The notes under the pieces: model-generated
What the model was told of the DNA's origin: nothing
The model's database searches: none
Seen by the model: only the letters and a program-made list of their open reading frames with translations
Translations under genes and position numbers: made by a program
Part shown: positions 1 through 8,533 of the stretch, one piece after another
Numbering within the stretch: the first letter of the stretch is position 1
Layout: the number at the start of each line of letters is the position of its first letter
Source of the DNA: Paracoccaceae bacterium
GTDB taxonomy: Bacteria > Pseudomonadota > Alphaproteobacteria > Rhodobacterales > Rhodobacteraceae
Length of the DNA stretch: 64,000 nucleotides
Assembly (NCBI GenBank): GCA_024742695.1
Contig: JANSXY010000005.1
Coordinates: 171,668-235,667 of the forward strand
Reading direction: 5' to 3'

Positions 1-1
1 C

Positions 2-997
2 GAGGCGGTCATCCTGCGGTTCGAGACCGCGCCCGCCGGCGACTGGGCCTTCACGCCCGGCCAGTACCTGACGCTGCGCGCCACGGTCGGCGGGCAGGAC
101 ATCCGGCGCAACTATTCCATCGCCTCGGCGCCGGGCCAGCCGCTGGCCGTGGGGGTGAAGGCGGTGCCGGGCGGCGCCTTTTCGGGATTCGCGCAGGGCC
201 TGAAGCCCGGTGACCGGCTGCAGGTGATGCCGCCCGAGGGCCGGTTCCGGCTGGGCGACGAGGCCGAGGTTCTGCTGATCGCCGCCGGATCGGGAATCAC
301 GCCGATGATCGCCATCGCCTCGGCGGTGCTGGCGCAAGGCGGGCGGGTGACGCTGGTCTACGGTAACCGCGCGACCGGATCGATCATGTTCCGCGGTGTT
401 CTGGATGCCCTGAAGGATCGCTACATGGATCGGTTCACCCTGTTGCATGTCCTGTCGCGCGAGGCGGTGGACGTGCCCTTGCTGAACGGCCGGATCGACG
501 GGGCGAAGATCGCAGCGCTGGCCCGGGCCGGCGCGATCGACCCGGCCGGGGCCCAGGGCGTGTTCCTGTGCGGACCGGGCGGGATGATCGACGACGTGGC
601 CGCGGTGTTGCCGGATCTGGGTGTCGACCCCGCGAGGCTGCATTTCGAGCGCTTTACGGTCGACGGCGCGCCGCCGCGCCCCGCGTCCGAGGCCGCGCAG
701 GCCGCGGCCGCCGCCGGTGTCGCGGTGGAGGTGGTGCTGGACGGCACGCGCCGCGCCTTCACGCTGGAGGACGGCGACGAAAGCCTGATCGAGGCCGCCG
801 CGCGCCAGGGCGTGGATCTGCCGTGGTCCTGCCACGGCGGGATGTGTTCGACCTGCCGCTGCAAGGTGGTCGAGGGCGCGGCGGAGATGGCGGTGAACTA
901 CGCGCTGGAACCCTGGGAGCAGACGGCGGGCTTCACGCTGGCCTGCCAGGCCCGGCCCACGACCGAGAGGCTGGTGCTGGATTTCGACGCGGCCTGA
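2..997 (+). CDS. paaE: PaaE-like phenylacetyl-CoA epoxidase reductase subunit (5' partial)
   Basis: The frame enters from the left edge, so the N-terminus is missing; 331 residues remain. They show a ferredoxin-NADP-reductase module (flavin-binding RRNYSI near visible residue 35, nucleotide-binding GSGITPM near 96) followed by a C-terminal plant-type [2Fe-2S] ferredoxin domain whose cysteines follow C-x4-C-x2-C (near 277-285) plus a late Cys in LACQ. The stretch NYALEPWE between the cysteines is typical of PaaE. In that family the protein passes electrons from NADPH to the PaaABC(D) oxygenase that epoxidises phenylacetyl-CoA in the cytoplasm. The rest of the paa operon would lie to the left, outside the window. 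An orphan hybrid reductase is the alternative. Confidence 0.8.
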   Translation, partial: EAVILRFETAPAGDWAFTPGQYLTLRATVGGQDIRRNYSIASAPGQPLAVGVKAVPGGAFSGFAQGLKPGDRLQVMPPEGRFRLGDEAEVLLIAAGSGITPMIAIASAVLAQGGRVTLVYGNRATGSIMFRGVLDALKDRYMDRFTLLHVLSREAVDVPLLNGRIDGAKIAALARAGAIDPAGAQGVFLCGPGGMIDDVAAVLPDLGVDPARLHFERFTVDGAPPRPASEAAQAAAAAGVAVEVVLDGTRRAFTLEDGDESLIEAAARQGVDLPWSCHGGMCSTCRCKVVEGAAEMAVNYALEPWEQTAGFTLACQARPTTERLVLDFDAA

Positions 998-1048
998 CGC
1001 GCGGCCGGCGGCCTTGACCCCCGCATCCCGCCATGCCCCAATCCGGCC

Positions 1049-1684
1049 ATGAGCGACGCTGACGACGATCCCGGCCTCGACGCCGCCTACGCGCTGAAAA
1101 CCCCCGACGACAGCCGCCGGCTTTATGCCCGCTGGGCGGGAACCTACGATGACGATTTCGCCGGCGCGCAGGATTACCGCCTGCCCGACGCCGTCGCGCG
1201 GGCCTATGTGGCGGCGGGGGGCGAAGGCCCGGTGCTGGACGTGGGCGCGGGCACCGGGCTTCTGGGCCGCTACCTGGCCGATGCGGGGATCGGCCCGGTC
1301 GACGGCACCGACATCTCGCCCGAGATGCTGGCCGTCGCCGCGGGCAAGCGGGTCTACCGGCGGCTGTTCGAGGGTGACGTGACCGGGCGGCTGGAGGTGG
1401 CCGATGCCACCTATGCCGGCGTCACCTCGTCGGGCACCTTCACCTGCGGCCATGTCGGACCCGAGGCGATCCACGAGCTTCTGCGCCTTGCCGCGCCCGG
1501 TGCGCTGTTCGTGCTGTCTGTCAACGCCGCGCATTGGGGGCCGGCGGGGTTTGCGGCGACCTTCGCGGCGCTGGGCGACCGGATCGAAGGCCTCGAGCTT
1601 CCCGCGGTGCCGATCTACGGCGACGGCGGCGATCCCGCGCACCGCGATGATCGCGCGCTTCTGGCGACCTTCCGCAAGGCCTGA
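1049..1684 (+). CDS. Class I SAM-dependent methyltransferase, substrate unknown
   Basis: This 211-residue protein has a clear SAM-binding motif I (VLDVGAGTGLLG, near residues 62-73) and an acidic post-I residue in GTDIS about 20 residues later, so it is a Rossmann-fold methyltransferase of the UbiE/TehB-like superfamily. Its N-terminal AYALKTPDDSRRLYARWAGTY region is common in stand-alone bacterial methyltransferases, but nothing identifies the acceptor. It starts 51 bases after paaE in the same direction, with an ATG and no strong ribosome-binding site, and converges on the protease gene that ends one base after its stop. Its function in phenylacetate metabolism cannot be inferred from position alone. 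Confidence 0.75.
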   Translation: MSDADDDPGLDAAYALKTPDDSRRLYARWAGTYDDDFAGAQDYRLPDAVARAYVAAGGEGPVLDVGAGTGLLGRYLADAGIGPVDGTDISPEMLAVAAGKRVYRRLFEGDVTGRLEVADATYAGVTSSGTFTCGHVGPEAIHELLRLAAPGALFVLSVNAAHWGPAGFAATFAALGDRIEGLELPAVPIYGDGGDPAHRDDRALLATFRKA

Positions 1685-2512
1685 TCAGGGCTTCGGTGGC
1701 GGCATCCGGCGCGGAACCGGCAGGTATTCCACCCCGCCCATCTGCCGCACCGGCTGTGGATAGAGCGTGAGCAGCGTGAGGATGTCCTCCGGCAGGTCGG
1801 TCGTGACCGGAAGGCCCATCGCCTGCGCCTCGTCCGCCGCGATCGGGTAATCGTGCGTCCAGGTGCCCGACGCGAGGAGCCGCGCCAGTTCCTCCGCCCG
1901 CTCGGGCGCCATGTGCCGGGCCAGCAGCCCGGCGACCGTGCGATGCACCTGCGCCATCGCCTTGCGCCCGACATCGGCCAGGATCAGCGTTTCGTCGTCG
2001 ACCTCGGCCGGGGTCTTGGCCTCCACCACCTCGAGGATCGAGGCGGCCGGGTACTGCCCCACCTGCGGATCGACCGGCCCGAGCACGGCATGCGGCGACA
2101 TCACGATCCGGTCGCCCGCCAGCGCGATCAGGGTGCCGCCGGACATCGCATGGTGCGGCACGAAGACCGTGACCTTGCCGGGATGCGCCTCGACCGCGCG
2201 GGCGATCTGCATCGCGGCCAGAACCAGGCCGCCGGGCGTGTGCAGCACGATGTCCAGCGGCATGTCGTCATCGGTCATGCGGATCGCGCGCAGCACCTCT
2301 TCGCTGTCCTGCACGTCGATGTAGCGCATCAGCGGGATGCCGAAGAACTTCATCGCCTCCTGCCGGTGGACAAGCAGGATAACCCGGCTGCCGCGCGCCT
2401 TCTGCAGCTTGTCGATCATCGACATGCGGCGCAGTTCCAGAACCCGGCGCGCCAGAACCGGTTGCAGCGCCATGATGACGATGGCGATCCAGAAGTACTG
2501 CGAGATGTCCAT
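1685..2512 (-). CDS. SDH-family (ClpP-fold) membrane-anchored serine protease
   Basis: The 275-residue product starts with a hydrophobic anchor (residues about 5-20) and then shows a crotonase/ClpP-fold protease domain: an oxyanion-type HTPGG near residue 91 and the putative catalytic serine in AMSGGT at Ser124. This matches the SDH_protease family (named for serine dehydrogenase proteinase), related to SppA but shorter and without the S49 lysine motif. It is the last gene of a leftward operon; its ATG overlaps the stop of the caiD-like gene by one base. It probably cleaves membrane-associated peptides or proteins, but no substrate is evident. Co-transcription with CoA-ester genes is an observed link without an obvious mechanistic explanation. 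Confidence 0.75.
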   Translation of the reverse strand: MDISQYFWIAIVIMALQPVLARRVLELRRMSMIDKLQKARGSRVILLVHRQEAMKFFGIPLMRYIDVQDSEEVLRAIRMTDDDMPLDIVLHTPGGLVLAAMQIARAVEAHPGKVTVFVPHHAMSGGTLIALAGDRIVMSPHAVLGPVDPQVGQYPAASILEVVEAKTPAEVDDETLILADVGRKAMAQVHRTVAGLLARHMAPERAEELARLLASGTWTHDYPIAADEAQAMGLPVTTDLPEDILTLLTLYPQPVRQMGGVEYLPVPRRMPPPKP

Positions 2513-3321
2513 CAGCGGCCCTTCCAGACCGGCTCGCGCTTTTCCGCGAAGGCGCGCGCGCCTTCCATCTGGTCTTCCGAGGCGTAGAGGATATCGACGG
2601 TGCGCAGCTTGCGCTGGGTGATCCGGTTCAGCGCGTCCTGGAACTTCGAATCCTCGGCGTCGCGCACCACTTCCTTGATCGCGGCATAGACCAGCGGCGG
2701 GCCGCCTTCGATCAGGCGCGCAAGCTCCCAGGCGCGGTCGTAGAGGGTGTCATGCGGCACCACCTCGTTGATCAGGCCCCAGCGGTGGCCCTCTTCGGCG
2801 TCGAACCAGCGGCCGGTGAGCAGCAGTTCCATCGCGATGTGGTAGGGGATGCGCTTGGGCAGCTTGATCGAGGCGGCATCGGCCACCGTGCCCGACCGGA
2901 TTTCGGGCAGCGCGAAGGTCGCGCGGTCGGAGGCGAGGATGATGTCGCCCGAAATCGCCAGCTCCAGCCCGCCGCCGCAGCAGATCCCCTGCACCGCCAC
3001 GATCACCGGCTTGTTCATGTCGCGCAGTTCCTGCAAGCCGCCGAACCCGCCCTGGCCGTAATCGCCGTCCACCGCGTCGCCGTCGGCCGCCGCCTTCAGA
3101 TCCCAGCCGGGGCAGAAGAACTTGTCGCCCGCCGTGCGCAGCAGCGCGACGCGCAGGTCCGGGTGATCGCGGAAGGCGGCGAAGACATCGCCCATGATCC
3201 GGCTGGTCGCGAGGTCGATGGCATTCGCCTTCGGCCGGTCGAGCGTGACCTCCAGCACAAGGCCCTCGCGCCGTGTGCGGACGGGCCCTTCGGTGATGTC
3301 GTCGGACAGATCGATCGTCAT
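2512..3321 (-). CDS. caiD: Carnitinyl-CoA dehydratase / enoyl-CoA hydratase family (CaiD-like)
   Basis: A 269-residue crotonase-fold enzyme. The FFCPGWDLKAAADG segment, the GGGLELA oxyanion loop and the C-terminal FAEKREPVWKGR closely resemble E. coli CaiD, which hydrates crotonobetainyl-CoA to carnitinyl-CoA. It lies immediately after an ADP-forming acyl-CoA ligase (start overlaps the ligase stop as ATGA) and two genes after an acyl-CoA dehydrogenase, so a linked CoA-thioester route is likely. No CaiB-like CoA-transferase, CaiC-like ligase or carnitine transporter is present here, so the true substrate may be another short or medium enoyl-CoA. The family is certain; the carnitine role is inference from similarity. 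Confidence 0.75.
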   Translation of the reverse strand: MTIDLSDDITEGPVRTRREGLVLEVTLDRPKANAIDLATSRIMGDVFAAFRDHPDLRVALLRTAGDKFFCPGWDLKAAADGDAVDGDYGQGGFGGLQELRDMNKPVIVAVQGICCGGGLELAISGDIILASDRATFALPEIRSGTVADAASIKLPKRIPYHIAMELLLTGRWFDAEEGHRWGLINEVVPHDTLYDRAWELARLIEGGPPLVYAAIKEVVRDAEDSKFQDALNRITQRKLRTVDILYASEDQMEGARAFAEKREPVWKGR

Positions 3322-5351
3322 GGCGCCTCGCGGATCAGGGCATCGGCGGCGATGGCGCGATGCGGGGTGCAGATGAGCGGGTTGACCTCAACTTCCTCCA
3401 GCCGGTCGGCCTTGTCCATCGCATAGGCGGCGATGGCCCGCACCGCGGCCAGGATCGCGGCGCGGTTCGCCGCGGGCGCGCCGCGCCAGCCAGCCAGAAC
3501 CGGAGCGATGCGCAGCCGATCCAGCGCGGCCTCGATATCGGCCTCGGCCGCCGGCAGGAGGAGAGAGGCGGCATCCTGCCAGACCTCGGTCAGCGTGCCG
3601 CCGGCGGCCAGCGTCAGCACGAAGCCGTGCGCCGGATCGCGCACCACGCCGACGAGGAGTTCCGCGACCGCGCCGGCGATCATCTCTTCCACCAGGTAGC
3701 CGGGTGCCGGCATCGCCCGCGCCGCCGCCTCCACCGCCGCGGCCTCGGCCAGGTTCAGCACCACCGCGCCGGCTTCGGTCTTGTGCGCCACGCCCTCGCC
3801 CTTCAGCACCACCGGAAAGCCGAGGCCGCCGGCCACCGCCGCGGCCTCTTCCGGTGTCGCGGCGCGGGCGGCGCGCGGCACGTCGAGCCCGTGCGCGGCC
3901 AGCCGCGCCTTCGCCTCGGCTTCGGGGACCAGCGCGGCGGCCCGTTCCGGCCCCGGCAGACACAGCGGCGCCTGCGCCGTGCGCGGCCGGCCCAGCCGCG
4001 CCGCGGCTTCCGCCGCCGCGATCGCCTCGGTCAGGCCATTCAGCGGCGCGACGCCGCCGGCCATCAGCCGCTCGGCCACATCCTCGGGCAGCAATTCCGG
4101 CAGCGAGGCGACCATCGCGACAGGGCCGCCGGTTCGCGCCTGCGCGCCCAGCGCCGCCCGGATCGTGCACTCCCAGTCCGCCGCGTCGCATCGGTCGGCG
4201 CGCGGAAAATCCACGATGGTCATCGTCAGCGCCAGCGACGGGTCCACCATCGCCGCCCAGGCGCGTGTCATCGCCTCGGTATCGCGCCAGATATAGGTGT
4301 GGTAATCCAAGGGGTTGGCCAGTGCCACCATCGGCCCCAGCGCGGCGCGCAGATCGGCCTTCTGGCGATCGTTCAGCGGCGGGAAAACCAGGTCGCGCCC
4401 CACCGCGGTATCGGCGGCGAGCGAGGCCTCGCCCCCCGAACAGGAGATCGAGGCGATCCGGTTCGAGGCCAGCGGGCCGGTGACATGCAGAAGCTTCAGC
4501 GTTTCCAGAAACTCTGAAAGGCCATGCGCGCGGGCGAAGCCCAGCCGCTCGATCAGAGCCCCGGCGCCGGCGTCGCCGCCCGCCAGAGAGGCGGTGTGCG
4601 ATACCGTCGCGGCCCGCGCCTGCGCCGACTTGCCGACCTTCAGCACCACCACCGGCTTGCCCAGCGTTGCCGCGCGCGCCGCCAACCGTTCCCAGGCGCG
4701 GAGGTCGGAAAACCCCTCGACATGCAGGCCCAGCGCGGTGACGCGGTCATCCTCGATCAGCCCCAGCCCGATCTCGGCCAGCCCGGTCTGCCCCTGGTTG
4801 CCGGCGGTCACCGCATAGGCCACCGGCAGGCCCCGGCGCTGCATGGTCAGGTTGATCAGCATGTTCGAGCTTTGCGTCGCCAGCCCCACACCGCGCGGCA
4901 CCGGCACCAGCCCGTGCTGATCGGGCCACAGCAGCGCACCGTCCAGCGCGTTGATGAAGCCGTAGCAGTTCGGCCCGAGGATCGGCATGGTGCCCGCCGC
5001 CCGCAACAGCGCCGCCTGAAGCGTCGCCGCGCCCTCGTCCTCCGCCGCCGCCTCGGCAAAGCCCGAGGCGAAGCAGACCGCGCCGCCCGCGCCCATCGCC
5101 GCCAGCAGCGCGACGGCCTCGACCGTGGCGTGACGGTTGATGCCGATGAAGCTGGCGTCGGGCGGGGCGGGCAGATCCTCGAGCCGCGCGAAGGCCGGCA
5201 GGCCGCCGACCTCGCCGGCCTTCGGATGCACCGGCCAGATCGGGCCCGCGAACCCCATCTTGCGGCACTGGTCCACCACCGCCCGGCCCCAGGCCCCGCC
5301 GCCGATCACGGCGATGGAGCGGGGGCGGAAAAGCCGCGACAGGTCGCGCAT
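3318..5351 (-). CDS. ADP-forming acyl-CoA synthetase (acetate--CoA ligase family)
   Basis: The 677-residue protein has the domain order of NDP-forming acyl-CoA synthetases: an N-terminal CoA-binding Rossmann domain (RPRSIAVIGG near residue 10), central succinyl-CoA-ligase-like domains with the phosphorylatable histidine region (KSAQARAATVSHTASLAG, roughly 240-260), and a C-terminal ATP-grasp domain (FPVVLKGEGVAHKTEAGAV). It makes an acyl-CoA from a free acid using ATP and releases ADP and phosphate. I chose the ATG two bases after the dehydrogenase stop. The frame stays open upstream through the dehydrogenase gene, but that is an out-of-frame shadow. It probably activates the acid that the flanking dehydrogenase and hydratase then process. 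Confidence 0.85.
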   Translation of the reverse strand: MRDLSRLFRPRSIAVIGGGAWGRAVVDQCRKMGFAGPIWPVHPKAGEVGGLPAFARLEDLPAPPDASFIGINRHATVEAVALLAAMGAGGAVCFASGFAEAAAEDEGAATLQAALLRAAGTMPILGPNCYGFINALDGALLWPDQHGLVPVPRGVGLATQSSNMLINLTMQRRGLPVAYAVTAGNQGQTGLAEIGLGLIEDDRVTALGLHVEGFSDLRAWERLAARAATLGKPVVVLKVGKSAQARAATVSHTASLAGGDAGAGALIERLGFARAHGLSEFLETLKLLHVTGPLASNRIASISCSGGEASLAADTAVGRDLVFPPLNDRQKADLRAALGPMVALANPLDYHTYIWRDTEAMTRAWAAMVDPSLALTMTIVDFPRADRCDAADWECTIRAALGAQARTGGPVAMVASLPELLPEDVAERLMAGGVAPLNGLTEAIAAAEAAARLGRPRTAQAPLCLPGPERAAALVPEAEAKARLAAHGLDVPRAARAATPEEAAAVAGGLGFPVVLKGEGVAHKTEAGAVVLNLAEAAAVEAAARAMPAPGYLVEEMIAGAVAELLVGVVRDPAHGFVLTLAAGGTLTEVWQDAASLLLPAAEADIEAALDRLRIAPVLAGWRGAPAANRAAILAAVRAIAAYAMDKADRLEEVEVNPLICTPHRAIAADALIREAP

Positions 5352-5353
5352 GG

Positions 5354-6514
5354 TCAGGCCCCGAGCGGGCGCAGAAGGTCGCGCGCGATGATGTGGCGCT
5401 GGATCTCGGACGTGCCGTCCCAGATCCGCTCCACCCGCGCGTCGCGCCAGAACCGTTCCAGCGGCAGATCGTCCATCAGGCCCATGCCGCCATGCACCTG
5501 GATCGCGGCATCCGTCACCCGCGCCAGCATCTCCGAGGCATAGAGCTTGGCCGAGGCGATCTCGCGGTTCGCGGGCAGGCCGCGGTCCAGCCGGTCGGCG
5601 GCGGCGAGCGTCAGGTAATCGGCCGCGTCGATCTCGGTGATCATGTCGGCAAGCTGGAATCCGATACCCTGGAACTTGCCGATCTTCTGGCCGAACTGCT
5701 CGCGTTCGGCGGCGTAGTGCAGCGCATGGTCGAAGACCCGGCGCGCGCGGCCCACGCTCATCGTCGCGACGGTGATGCGGGTGGCGTATAGCCAGGTGTT
5801 CATCACGGCAAAGCCGCCGTCGACCTCGCCCAGCACCTGCGCGTCGGGCAGGCGGCACTCGTCGAAGTCCAGCACCATGTTCTTGTAGCCGCGGTGGCTG
5901 ACCGAGCGGTAGCCATCGCGGATCGTGAAGCCCGGTGTGCCCCGGTCCACGAGGAAGGCGGTGATCTTCTTCTTCGGGCCGGCGTGGGTCTGTTCCTCGC
6001 CGGTGGCGATGAAGACGATCACGAAATCGGCGTGATCGGCGCCCGAGATGAAGTGCTTGGTGCCGTTCACCACCCAGTCGCCGCCGTCGCGGCGGGCAAG
6101 GCATTTCATGCCGCGAATGTCCGATCCCGCGCCCGGTTCGGTCATCGCCAGCGCGTCCATCCGCTCGCCGCGCACGGCGGGCAGAAGATAGCGGTCGCGC
6201 TGGTCGCCCGTGCAGGCCATCAGGATGTTCTGCGGCCGGCCGAAGAAATGCGTCAGCGCCATCGACCCGCGGCCAAGTTCACGCTCGACAATCGCGAATT
6301 CGCGGTGGTTGAGGCCGGCGCCGCCGACCTCTTCGGGGAAGTTGCAGGCGTAGAAACCCAACTCGATCGTCTTGCGCTTGATCTCGGCGGCGATCTCGGC
6401 GGGTACCTCGCCGGTTCTCTCGACGATGTCCTCGTGCGGGTAGATCTCGTTCTCGACGAAGCTGCGCACCGTGGCCGCGATCATTTCCTGTTCTTCGGTC
6501 AGGCCGTATTGCAT
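5354..6514 (-). CDS. Acyl-CoA dehydrogenase with Asp in place of the usual catalytic Glu
   Basis: A 386-residue FAD-dependent acyl-CoA dehydrogenase. The flavin/substrate motif MTEPGAGSD, the VHGGMGLMDD region and a C-terminal RIWDGTSEIQ are all present. In MCAD-type enzymes the equivalent of WDGT is YEGT, with Glu as the base that abstracts the alpha proton; here the position is Asp366. It is the first gene of the leftward operon and probably oxidises or reduces the 2,3 bond of the thioester made by the ligase encoded two bases downstream. CaiA, the crotonobetainyl-CoA reductase, belongs to the same superfamily, but sequence similarity alone does not prove that role. Confidence 0.88.
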   Translation of the reverse strand: MQYGLTEEQEMIAATVRSFVENEIYPHEDIVERTGEVPAEIAAEIKRKTIELGFYACNFPEEVGGAGLNHREFAIVERELGRGSMALTHFFGRPQNILMACTGDQRDRYLLPAVRGERMDALAMTEPGAGSDIRGMKCLARRDGGDWVVNGTKHFISGADHADFVIVFIATGEEQTHAGPKKKITAFLVDRGTPGFTIRDGYRSVSHRGYKNMVLDFDECRLPDAQVLGEVDGGFAVMNTWLYATRITVATMSVGRARRVFDHALHYAAEREQFGQKIGKFQGIGFQLADMITEIDAADYLTLAAADRLDRGLPANREIASAKLYASEMLARVTDAAIQVHGGMGLMDDLPLERFWRDARVERIWDGTSEIQRHIIARDLLRPLGA

Positions 6515-6590
6515 GGCTCTCCTCCTGTCGCGGGCAGCCTAGGCGGGCCGCCCGCCGCTGCTTGCCCGTTTGCGACGCCTGCCTGCCGGA

Positions 6591-7478
6591 TCATTCCCCC
6601 GGCCCGAACCGTGCCGCCGCGTCGATCAGCGCGGTCACGACCGGGGTATGCGGCTCGCGCACGGCGGCGACAAGGCCGACGCGGTGCCGCGCCCCCGGAT
6701 CGGCGATCGGCACGGCGGCGACAGGCCCGTCGCGCGCCAGCGTCCCCGCCAGCGCCTCCGGCACGATCGAGGCCCAGCCGCCGGCCTCGACATGGGCCAC
6801 GAGGGCAAGCGAGGAATTCGATTCCACCCGCGGCGCGGGGTCGAAGCCGGCGGTGGCCAGGTGCTGGTTGAGGATCCGGCGGTTCTGCATGTCGGAGGTC
6901 AGCAGGCACAAGGGTTCCGCCGCGGCCTCGGCCCAGCCGATCCCGGCCCGCCCGGCCAGCGGCGAGTCGCGGTGCACGAGCAGGCAGTAGCGTTCGCGGT
7001 ACAGCGGCACCACCGTGACCCGGCCCAAGGGATCGTTGTCGAGATAGGTCAGCCCGGCATCGAGATCGAGGTTCTCGATCCCTTCGCGAATTTCCTCGGA
7101 ACTGCGGGACAGGATCGTCATCCGCACGTTCGGATGCCGTGCCAGGAACGGCGCTGTCAGCCGTGCGACCATCGGTAGCGCGGTCGGGATCGCGCCAAGC
7201 CGCAGGTTGCCCGACAGGCCCGAACGCACCGCGCGCATCTCCTCGCGCAGGGTGCGCACGTCGCCGACGATCCGGCGCGCCCAGTCCAGCACCCTCTGGC
7301 CCTCCGGCGTCAGCCCCTGGAACCGCGATCCGCGGAACACGAGCTGAACGCCCAGCTGATCCTCAAGGTGCCGAATGCCGGCCGAAAGCGAGGGCTGGGT
7401 GATGCCAAGGCTTTCGGCCGCCCGGCCGAAGTGCCGCTCGTTCGCCAGCGCGATGAACATTTCCAGCCGCTCGATCAT
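6591..7478 (-). CDS. LysR-family transcriptional regulator
   Basis: The 295-residue protein has an N-terminal winged helix-turn-helix (ERHFGRAAESLGITQPSLSAGIRHLEDQLG, residues about 13-43) and a periplasmic-binding-like effector domain (GNLRLGAIPTALP onward). It reads leftward, 76 bases upstream of the acyl-CoA dehydrogenase operon, and is divergent from the SppA-like gene with 77 bases between starts. LysR proteins commonly control an adjacent operon in response to a pathway metabolite, so regulation of the CoA-ester operon is the simplest guess. Because the gene is co-directional with that operon, it could also be its first cistron. The effector is unknown. Confidence 0.85.
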   Translation of the reverse strand: MIERLEMFIALANERHFGRAAESLGITQPSLSAGIRHLEDQLGVQLVFRGSRFQGLTPEGQRVLDWARRIVGDVRTLREEMRAVRSGLSGNLRLGAIPTALPMVARLTAPFLARHPNVRMTILSRSSEEIREGIENLDLDAGLTYLDNDPLGRVTVVPLYRERYCLLVHRDSPLAGRAGIGWAEAAAEPLCLLTSDMQNRRILNQHLATAGFDPAPRVESNSSLALVAHVEAGGWASIVPEALAGTLARDGPVAAVPIADPGARHRVGLVAAVREPHTPVVTALIDAAARFGPGE

Positions 7479-7555
7479 GGCGAAGCCTAGACACCGGCCG
7501 CGCCGCGGCGCAAGGCGGCTTGCCGCCCCCGACCCGGAGGACTACACCCAAGGCC

Positions 7556-8359
7556 ATGAGTATGTGGCCCGTTCCGCTTCGCCGCCCGCCGCGCGTCTCC
7601 GTGGTTCGCCTGTCCGGCATGATCGGCGCGGGCGGCCGGTTCGCCGGCGGGCTGAACGATGCCGCGCTTGCGCCGCTTCTGGAACGCGCGTTCCGGCGCG
7701 GCAAGCCGGCGGCGGTGGCGCTGGCGATCAACTCGCCGGGCGGCTCGCCCGTGCAATCCTCCCTGATCGGCGCGCGGATAAGGCGGCTGGCGGAGGAATC
7801 CGAGGTTCCGGTTCACGCCTTCGTCGAGGATCTCGCCGCCTCGGGCGGCTACTGGCTGGCCGCGGCGGCGGATGACATCTGGGTGGACGCGGCGTCTGTC
7901 GTGGGATCGATCGGCGTGATCTCGGCCGGGTTCGGCTTCGCCGAGGCGATCGGCAGGATCGGGGTGGAACGCCGGGTTCATACCGCCGGCCGGTCGAAAA
8001 GCTTCCTCGATCCGTTCCAGCCCGAAAAGGCCGACGACGTGGCGCGGCTCAAGGCCCTGCAGGAACCGATCCACCAGGCCTTCATCGCCCATGTCGAGGC
8101 GCGGCGCGGCGCGAAACTGGCCAGGGACACCGATCTGTTCACCGGCGATGTCTGGGTCGGCGCGCAAGCGGTGGATCTGGGTCTCGCCGACGGGGTGGCG
8201 CATATGGTGCCGAAGCTCAAGGCGCTTTACGGCGACAAGGTGCGGCTGGTGGCCTACGGGCCGCGCCGGTCGCTGTTTTCCCGGCTGGGCCGGGCGGCGG
8301 CCGGCGGCGCGCTGGAGGCGGCGGAGGAGCGCATCATGCGGGCGGGGTACGGGCTGTGA
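7556..8359 (+). CDS. SppA-like S49 family peptidase
   Basis: The 267-residue protein carries a signal-peptide-peptidase-type fold: INSPGG near residue 59, the nucleophile in DLAASGGYW (Ser97), the GSIGVI segment near 118, and a likely catalytic Lys in GRSKSFLDPF (Lys148). This Ser/Lys dyad is that of short bacterial SppA proteins. There is no strong N-terminal transmembrane segment, so it may be peripheral to the inner membrane. I chose the ATG giving MSMWPVPL; a GGAGG lies 15 bases before it, rather far, so the ATG two codons later is also possible. Its stop overlaps the start of the tiny zinc-ribbon gene as TGATG, indicating translational coupling. Confidence 0.82.
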   Translation: MSMWPVPLRRPPRVSVVRLSGMIGAGGRFAGGLNDAALAPLLERAFRRGKPAAVALAINSPGGSPVQSSLIGARIRRLAEESEVPVHAFVEDLAASGGYWLAAAADDIWVDAASVVGSIGVISAGFGFAEAIGRIGVERRVHTAGRSKSFLDPFQPEKADDVARLKALQEPIHQAFIAHVEARRGAKLARDTDLFTGDVWVGAQAVDLGLADGVAHMVPKLKALYGDKVRLVAYGPRRSLFSRLGRAAAGGALEAAEERIMRAGYGL

Positions 8360-8529
8360 TGATCAAGATCGTCAGCCTGTTCCTGATCCTGATCCTCGTG
8401 CTGGCGATGTTCGGCAAGCTGCACCTTCTCTATCGGCGCAAGCCGCGCGGATCGGTGACCTGCATGCACTGCGGTCGCCCGATCATCGGCAAGGGGCCCT
8501 GCGACTGCCGCGACCGGCGCCAGAGCTGA
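8359..8529 (+). CDS. Small single-pass membrane protein with a C-x2-C/C-x-C zinc-ribbon-like tail
   Basis: A 56-residue gene below usual annotation cut-offs. Residues 4-19 form one hydrophobic helix, followed by a basic stretch (RRKPR) and a short tail with Cys35, Cys38, Cys48 and Cys50, a spacing compatible with zinc or other metal binding. Its ATG overlaps the stop of the SppA-like peptidase gene (TGATG) and its stop lies four bases before the antiporter's GTG start, so it is the middle cistron of a tight operon. The coupling and the lack of an alternative gene in this gap support it as real. Function is unknown; a small membrane partner of the protease is a guess. Confidence 0.65.
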   Translation: MIKIVSLFLILILVLAMFGKLHLLYRRKPRGSVTCMHCGRPIIGKGPCDCRDRRQS

Positions 8530-8533
8530 GGCC

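Noticed and set aside
3318..6104. Apparent fusion of the ADP-forming ligase with upstream coding sequence
   Set aside because: The first part is the wrong frame of the acyl-CoA dehydrogenase gene; the ligase domain starts cleanly at the ATG at 5351.
7520..7556. Upstream start for the SppA-like peptidase
   Set aside because: The extra 12 residues (Pro/Arg/Thr-rich) lie before a ribosome-binding site and do not look conserved.
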